Source: Nocardiopsaceae bacterium
GTDB taxonomy: Bacteria; Actinomycetota; Actinomycetes; Streptosporangiales; Streptosporangiaceae
Length of the DNA: 8,435 bases
Assembly (NCBI GenBank): GCA_031254715.1
Contig: JAIRTY010000574.1
Coordinates: 1-8,435 of the forward strand
Direction of reading: 5' to 3'
A model generated the notes under the pieces. It was not told where the DNA came from, did no database searches, and worked only from the letters and a program-made list of their open reading frames with translations. How positions within the stretch are numbered: the first letter of the stretch is position 1; the number at the start of each line of letters is the position of its first letter. Shown here piece by piece: positions 5,252-8,435 of this stretch. The position numbers and the translations under genes are program-made.

Positions 5252-6100
5252 GTGACCGCAGCTGGGGCGAGCCCGCTGGCCGTCCTGGGGTCAGGCTCCC
5301 TGGCGGCGTACTGGCGGTTCCACCGCGCCGTGGCAGCCGCACAGCTGGCGGCCTGGCTGCCGGCCGGGCGGCGGCTGCTGGTGGACATCTCCGGGCCGCG
5401 CTCGGGCAGCGCCGCGCAGGCGGCTGCCGCCGGGCACCGGGTGGTACGGGTCAGGTGGGCACCGGCCGGGCCAGAGCCCGCCCGGGCGGGCGACCTTCCC
5501 CGGTATGCCAGGACCGGAGCGGTCCAGGGGGCTGCCGTCCCTCCCGCCCTCCCGCAGCGGCCCGCCGGGGGCCGGATGGTCACGGTCGCGGCCGAGCCGG
5601 CCAGCCTGGCGTGCCTGGCAGGCGGCTGCGCGGACGGGGTCATCGCGGACGACAGCGCGCTGTCGCGGCACCTGATGGCGGAGGACCTCGCCGCCGAGAT
5701 CGCCCGGGTGCTGCGGCCCGGCGGTGAGCTGCTCTGCTGCGTGGACTCGCTGGTGCTCGGGATGGCGATCCTGGCCGAGCAGCACCGGTGGGCGCACCTG
5801 ACCGACGTGCCGCACGCCGAGGTCGTCCTGGTCCCCTGGCCGGACGGCACCATCACCAGGTGCTTCGGCGCCGCCCAGTTCCGCGACCTGCTCACCGAGG
5901 CGGGCCTCGACGTGCGCTGGATCCGGCCCCGGACGGTGCTGTCACCGTCCACGGTTGACCATGTGCTGCGCCGGGAGCCGGGCGCGATCGCCCGGCTGGT
6001 ACGGGCGGAACTGGCGGCGTGCGCGCAGGGACCAGCGGGCGACGACGCCGACGAGCCGTTCGGCATCTACCTCCTGGCCGCCGCCCGCAAGCCCGGCTAG
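5252..6100 (+). CDS. Class I SAM-dependent methyltransferase-like protein
   Basis: 282-residue protein with the order of elements of a Rossmann-fold class I methyltransferase. A motif-I-like strand and loop RLLVDISGPRSGSAAQAAAAGHRVVRV lies at 41-67; an acidic post-strand segment GVIADDSALSRHL at 129-141; and a typical helix-strand block AEDLAAEIARVLRPGGELLCCVDSLVLGM at 143-171. The C-terminal part (FRDLLTEAGLDVRWIRPRTVL) resembles the end of methyltransferase domains. Motif I is degenerate (DISGPRSG instead of a GxGxG loop), so SAM binding is likely but not certain. The start is GTG 5252-5254 with GGAG five bases upstream. It is divergent from sigR and convergent with the zinc-finger gene. 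The substrate is unknown; methyltransferase-like genes next to sigR may exist in relatives, but this was not checked here. Confidence 0.75.
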   Translation: MTAAGASPLAVLGSGSLAAYWRFHRAVAAAQLAAWLPAGRRLLVDISGPRSGSAAQAAAAGHRVVRVRWAPAGPEPARAGDLPRYARTGAVQGAAVPPALPQRPAGGRMVTVAAEPASLACLAGGCADGVIADDSALSRHLMAEDLAAEIARVLRPGGELLCCVDSLVLGMAILAEQHRWAHLTDVPHAEVVLVPWPDGTITRCFGAAQFRDLLTEAGLDVRWIRPRTVLSPSTVDHVLRREPGAIARLVRAELAACAQGPAGDDADEPFGIYLLAAARKPG

Positions 6101-6110
6101 CGGCCGGGCT
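6090..6110. terminator. Bidirectional hairpin spanning the two convergent stop codons
   Basis: AGCCCGG (6090-6096) and CCGGGCT (6104-6110) form a perfect 7-bp stem with a seven-base loop. The plus-strand TAG (6098-6100) lies in the loop, and the minus-strand TAG (6109-6111) starts in the right arm. The two convergent genes are only eight bases apart, so this is the only space for a shared terminator. No U tract is present on either side. Confidence 0.5.
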
Positions 6111-6459
6111 AGCGGCGCACGCGGTCCCGCTTGGACTGGCACTTGACGCAGCGGGAAGCCTCCGGGCGGGCCTGCAGCCGCCCGTCCGGGATGGGCGCGC
6201 CGCAATCGACGCAGGTGCCGTAGGTGCCCTGCTCGATCCGGGCCAACGCGTCAGCGACCTCGCCGCGCTGGCGCTGCGCCGCCGACAGCATCGCATCGGT
6301 GCGGTCGTTCTCGGACAGGTTGGCCCCGGCGTCCGCCGCGTCCTGCGGGTTCTCGGGATTGCCGTCGCCCCCGGGCCGCTCGCCCTGCAGAACCATGATC
6401 GTCCTGTCGAGTTCCCCGCTTATCTCCTTGAGGCGCTTGCGCGCGCTGACACCATCCAC
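6109..6459 (-). CDS. DksA/TraR-family C4 zinc-finger protein
   Basis: 116-residue protein. The N-terminal half (about 5-75) is a predicted helical hairpin rich in charged residues (ARKRLKEISGELDRTI, then LSAAQRQRGEVADALARIEQGTYG). It is followed by a DksA-type four-cysteine zinc finger, CVDC at 83-86 and CVKC at 104-107, containing GAPIPDGRLQARPEASR. Family members bind the secondary channel of RNA polymerase and tune transcription with ppGpp; others have unknown partners. Whether this one acts on polymerase is inference, as the coiled-coil tip acidic pair of DksA is not evident. The start is GTG 6457-6459 with GGAGG five bases upstream. It lies 71 bases downstream of the SRAP gene on the same strand. 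Confidence is good for the family, low for the exact role. Confidence 0.9.
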   Translation of the reverse strand: MDGVSARKRLKEISGELDRTIMVLQGERPGGDGNPENPQDAADAGANLSENDRTDAMLSAAQRQRGEVADALARIEQGTYGTCVDCGAPIPDGRLQARPEASRCVKCQSKRDRVRR

Positions 6460-6507
6460 GGGGTCCTCCTTCCTTGGGGTAGACGAGAGCGGGCATCGCC
6501 GGGATAC

Positions 6508-6527
6508 GCCGCCTGGATACCGGCGGC
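6508..6527 (-). terminator. Weak hairpin between SRAP and zinc-finger genes
   Basis: GCCGCC (6508-6513) and GGCGGC (6522-6527) can pair around an eight-base loop just beyond the SRAP stop (6531-6533). It could reduce read-through into the zinc-finger gene or simply be GC-rich noise. The remaining spacer contains the zinc-finger gene's ribosome site; no clear promoter was seen. Confidence 0.25.
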
Positions 6528-6530
6528 TGG

Positions 6531-7475
6531 TTACAGCGAACCGCCCGTGGCGGTGCTACTCGGCTCCGGCTCGATCAGCCGCGGGCCGTTGTTGCGCACC
6601 GAATTGACGGCCATGGACACCGGATACGATGTGAGTCCCCCGGCCACAGCGGGCGCGAGCAGCGCGCGCACGTCCGAGGGGTCGTTGTTCGCCGGATCCA
6701 GCCACTCCGGCCACTGGTCCGGCGCGATCACCATCGGCATCCGGTCGTGGATATGGCCGATCTCATCCTCGGCCCGGGTCGTGATGATCACGGCAGTCCA
6801 GAGCCAGGCCCCGGGATGATCATCCGGGTAGGAATGGTCACGCCACAGCTCGTACAGGCCGGCGAACGCCAGCCCCTCGCCGTCGGCGCGGTGGATGTAG
6901 TACGGCTGCTTGCGGGCCTTGGGCGGGCCGGGCACGCTGATCCACTCGTAGAACCCGTCCGCCGGCAGCAGGCACCGGCGGCGGGTGAATGCCCGGCGGA
7001 ACGACGGCTTGGAGTCCACCGTCTCGACCCGCGCGTTGATCAGGCGGCTGCCGATCGAGGCCTCCTTGGCCCAGGACGGCACCAGCCCCCAGCGGACAAC
7101 CCGCAGTTCCCGGGCGGCAGGCTCGGCGTGCTCCGCGGCTGCCCCTCGCCCGGCGGCCGCGCCGTCACCGGGCCCGCCGTCGCCGGACCCGGGCCCGCCG
7201 TCGCCGGACCCGGACCCGCCCGCCTTACGCGCGGCCGAGCCGTCGCCGGACCCGCCGGACCCGCCGGACCCGCGGGGACCGCCCGGCCCGCGGGGACCGC
7301 CCGGACCGCCGGGACCGCCGGATCCGCGGGGACCGCGCTCGAGCACCGCATACACCGGCTTCGTCGGGGCCACGTTGTAGTCAGGCTGGAGCGACTCGGT
7401 GACACGGTCGCGCTCCACGCGGAACTCCGCGAGGAGCTCCGCGCGCTTGCGCGCAGACGCGTACCGGCCGCACAT
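6531..7475 (-). CDS. SRAP-domain (YedK/HMCES) abasic-site DNA-protein crosslink protein with Gly-rich insert
   Basis: 314-residue SOS-response-associated peptidase family protein. The start ATG 7473-7475 places cysteine at position 2 (MCGRYAS), as the family requires: after Met removal this Cys makes the thiazolidine crosslink that shields abasic sites in single-stranded DNA. AGGAG lies five bases upstream. Other hallmarks: YNVAPT (33-38), RWGLVPSWAK (128-137), NARVET (147-152; N147), GFYEW (174-178; E177) and HIHDRMP (241-247; H243, the expected catalytic His). Length is large for the family because residues about 48-122 are an inserted glycine/proline-rich segment where other members have a short loop. 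It is divergent from aroA and upstream of the zinc-finger gene on its strand. M. tuberculosis has an SRAP gene beside aroA in the same orientation. No clear LexA box was seen, so SOS control is unproven here. Confidence 0.94.
   Translation of the reverse strand: MCGRYASARKRAELLAEFRVERDRVTESLQPDYNVAPTKPVYAVLERGPRGSGGPGGPGGPRGPGGPRGSGGSGGSGDGSAARKAGGSGSGDGGPGSGDGGPGDGAAAGRGAAAEHAEPAARELRVVRWGLVPSWAKEASIGSRLINARVETVDSKPSFRRAFTRRRCLLPADGFYEWISVPGPPKARKQPYYIHRADGEGLAFAGLYELWRDHSYPDDHPGAWLWTAVIITTRAEDEIGHIHDRMPMVIAPDQWPEWLDPANNDPSDVRALLAPAVAGGLTSYPVSMAVNSVRNNGPRLIEPEPSSTATGGSL
7161..7334 (-). repeat. Gly-Pro-rich tandem repeat tract inside the SRAP gene
   Basis: This tract encodes residues about 48-105 of the SRAP protein. 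Residues 48-77 are ten uninterrupted collagen-like Gly-X-Y triplets (GPR, GSG, GPG, GPG, GPR, GPG, GPR, GSG, GSG, GSG), followed by Gly-Ser-Asp repeats. At DNA level there are a perfect 21-bp tandem duplication (7170-7190 and 7191-7211) and 18-bp units starting at 7270 and 7288, implying in-frame growth by replication slippage. The tract lies between two core beta-strand segments and is probably a surface loop. Confidence 0.85.
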
Positions 7476-7654
7476 CTCATCTCCTGACCCTGCCCAGGAA
7501 GGCACCAGCGGGGAAGCGCAGAATGTCGCATTCATAGCCCGCCGCGAGCCTGCCAAAACCTTCCGGCGGGCCCGGCCGCCCCGGGCGCCATCACATGATG
7601 TTCTCTCTTGACACTAGCCGAGTCCAGGACAAGCGGGTGTCCCGCAGGTCACCG

Positions 7655-7691
7655 GCCTGCCGCCCGGCCCCCAGGCATCCCAGCGGCAGGC
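7655..7691. promoter_or_regulatory. 9-bp inverted repeat overlapping the aroA promoter -35 region
   Basis: GCCTGCCGC (7655-7663) and GCGGCAGGC (7683-7691) are perfect complements separated by 19 bases. The right arm touches the candidate -35 element of aroA. It could be an operator, or a terminator for a transcript entering from the left, although no gene ends here. Confidence 0.4.
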
Positions 7692-7719
7692 TGAAGATGG
7701 GCACCGCGTGCCCTACGCT
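7691..7719 (+). promoter_or_regulatory. Probable aroA promoter producing a leaderless transcript
   Basis: TACGCT (7714-7719) fits the actinobacterial housekeeping -10 pattern TAnnnT, with CTGAAG (7691-7696) 17 bases upstream as a weak -35. Transcription would begin at about 7726-7727, which is the GTG start codon itself. The gene has no ribosome site, in agreement with a leaderless mRNA. Confidence 0.55.
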
Positions 7720-7726
7720 CTAGATC

Positions 7727-8435
7727 GTGGATGGGCCGCACCAGGACACCGGCCCCGCCAGGCTCTGGCGGGCGCCGGCTGCGGACGGCCCGGTGCGCGC
7801 CCGGATCACGCTGCCCGGATCGAAATCCATGACAAACCGGGCACTGGTGCTCGCGGCGCTCGCTGACGGGCCCGGCACCATCTCCGGCGCGCTGCTGGCG
7901 AGGGACACGATCCTGATGACCGGCGCGCTGGCCGCGCTGGGGGCCACCGTCCGCCGCGGCACCGCCGCCTGGCAGGTGACACCCGGTCAGGCGAGCCACG
8001 ACGCCACCGTGGACGTCGGCAACGCCGGGACCGTGATGCGGTTCGTGCCGCCGGTCGCCGCCCTGTCTCAGGTGGCCGTCCGGTTCCGCGGCGACGCCCG
8101 GGCATCCGAGCGGCCGGTCGGGCCGCTGCTGGCGGCGCTGCGCGAGCTCGGGGCGCAGATCGAGGACGAGGGCCGCGGCGCGGTCCCGTTCACGGTCCGG
8201 GGCAGCGGCTCGCTGGCCGGCGGGCCGGTCACGCTGGACGCGTCGGCGTCCTCCCAGCTCGTCTCCGGCCTGCTGCTCGCCGCGCCCCGGTTCGAGAAGG
8301 GCATCGAGATCCGGCACGAGGGCACGCGTGCTCCCTCGGCACCCCATATCGCCATGACCGTCCAGATGCTCAGGGAGGCCGGCGCCGACGTGGCGGCGGA
8401 ATGCCGGCACGGCCCGGCCGGGACCGGCCCGGCCG
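7727..8435 (+). CDS. aroA: 3-phosphoshikimate 1-carboxyvinyltransferase (EPSP synthase), N-terminal part
   Basis: EPSP synthase joins shikimate-3-phosphate and phosphoenolpyruvate in the shikimate pathway for aromatic amino acids; cytoplasmic. The 236 codons present carry the first-domain signature LPGSKSMTNRALVLAALADGP (residues 29-49, with K33), the VGNAGTVMRF segment (97-106) where the family has its conserved Gly-rich PEP-binding motif, then SASSQLVSGLLLAAP (173-187) and HEGTRAPSAPHIAMTVQML (197-214, the family's PSxPHIxMT motif). The rest runs off the right edge, so the catalytic second half is not visible. The start is GTG 7727-7729, the first in-frame start after a TAG at 7721-7723. 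There is no ribosome site, and a -10 box ends seven bases upstream, so a leaderless transcript is likely. It is divergent from the SRAP gene, as in M. tuberculosis (aroA/Rv3226c). Confidence 0.96.
   Translation, partial: MDGPHQDTGPARLWRAPAADGPVRARITLPGSKSMTNRALVLAALADGPGTISGALLARDTILMTGALAALGATVRRGTAAWQVTPGQASHDATVDVGNAGTVMRFVPPVAALSQVAVRFRGDARASERPVGPLLAALRELGAQIEDEGRGAVPFTVRGSGSLAGGPVTLDASASSQLVSGLLLAAPRFEKGIEIRHEGTRAPSAPHIAMTVQMLREAGADVAAECRHGPAGTGPA

Larger units (their letters stand above)
7476..7726. other. Divergent regulatory region between SRAP gene and aroA
   Basis: A 251-bp region with no supported gene. It contains the SRAP ribosome site (AGGAG, minus), a CATCA-CA-TGATG palindrome (7589-7600), a plus-strand TTGACA (7608-7613) without a good -10 partner, overlapping small dyads at 7622-7645 (GTCC-A-GGAC and GCGGG-TGT-CCCGC), a 9-bp inverted repeat (7655-7691) and the probable aroA promoter (7691-7719). 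No actinobacterial LexA motif was found. Long minus-strand frames here are shadows of aroA. Confidence 0.6.

Noticed and set aside
4699..6066. Minus-strand 455-codon frame across the methyltransferase-like gene and the start of sigR
   Set aside because: Composition is Arg/Ser/Pro-rich shadow, it runs through the SigR promoter and overlaps sigR in another frame, and the opposite strand has a better gene with a ribosome site.
7476..7726. LexA (SOS) box for the SRAP gene
   Set aside because: Looked for the actinobacterial CGAAC-type palindrome and found none; CATCACATGATG at 7589-7600 is a palindrome but not a LexA site.
7649..8410. Minus-strand 253-codon frame opposite aroA
   Set aside because: Antisense to unmistakable EPSP synthase motifs; Arg/Gln/His-rich shadow.

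Overview
The window is very GC-rich and comes from an actinomycete. The main evidence is a SigR/RsrA pair (the thiol-stress sigma factor and zinc-binding anti-sigma factor of mycothiol-using actinobacteria), a matching SigR-type promoter, frequent GTG/TTG starts and a probable leaderless GTG gene. The gene set resembles the sigH neighbourhood of Mycobacterium tuberculosis from memory (sigH, rshA, an SRAP gene divergent from aroA). The genus cannot be named from the sequence alone.

Layout, left to right. The N-terminal part of a biotin carboxylase (minus strand, runs off the left edge) appears frameshifted within its first ten codons. It is preceded by a 15-bp tandem repeat. Upstream, also on the minus strand, lie two closely spaced membrane HD-domain genes: an intact HD-GYP cyclic-di-GMP phosphodiesterase (2028-3386), followed by a paralogue-like protein with a broken HD-GYP active site (736-2016). 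A roughly 400-bp leader region (3387-3791) holds an 18-codon ORF with a very strong ribosome site in the loop of an inverted repeat, a BldD-box-like palindrome and an AT-rich patch. Then come rsrA (3792-4076) and sigR (4073-4723, with a longer form from 4837), translationally coupled, under an exact GGAAT-N18-GTT promoter (4847-4872).

On the plus strand, a degenerate class I methyltransferase-like gene (5252-6100) starts just after a long imperfect hairpin. It converges with a DksA/TraR-type zinc-finger gene (6109-6459, minus); one hairpin spans most of both stop codons. Upstream of that gene on the minus strand is an SRAP-domain (YedK/HMCES) gene (6531-7475) interrupted by a roughly 75-residue glycine-rich insert with ten perfect Gly-X-Y triplets. 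It is divergent from aroA (7727 to the right edge, plus strand), whose GTG sits directly at the predicted transcription start.

Working model (inference): the centre is an autoregulated thiol-oxidative-stress switch with a possible second, longer SigR isoform. The left side is a c-di-GMP module that may be under BldD, itself a c-di-GMP-binding regulator. The right side combines abasic-site DNA protection (SRAP), a ppGpp/RNAP-type zinc-finger factor and shikimate-pathway metabolism. No mobile element, CRISPR array, tRNA or rRNA was seen. The least ordinary items are the 18-aa ORF with its leader, the active/degenerate HD-GYP pair, the collagen-like SRAP insert and the sigR isoform architecture.
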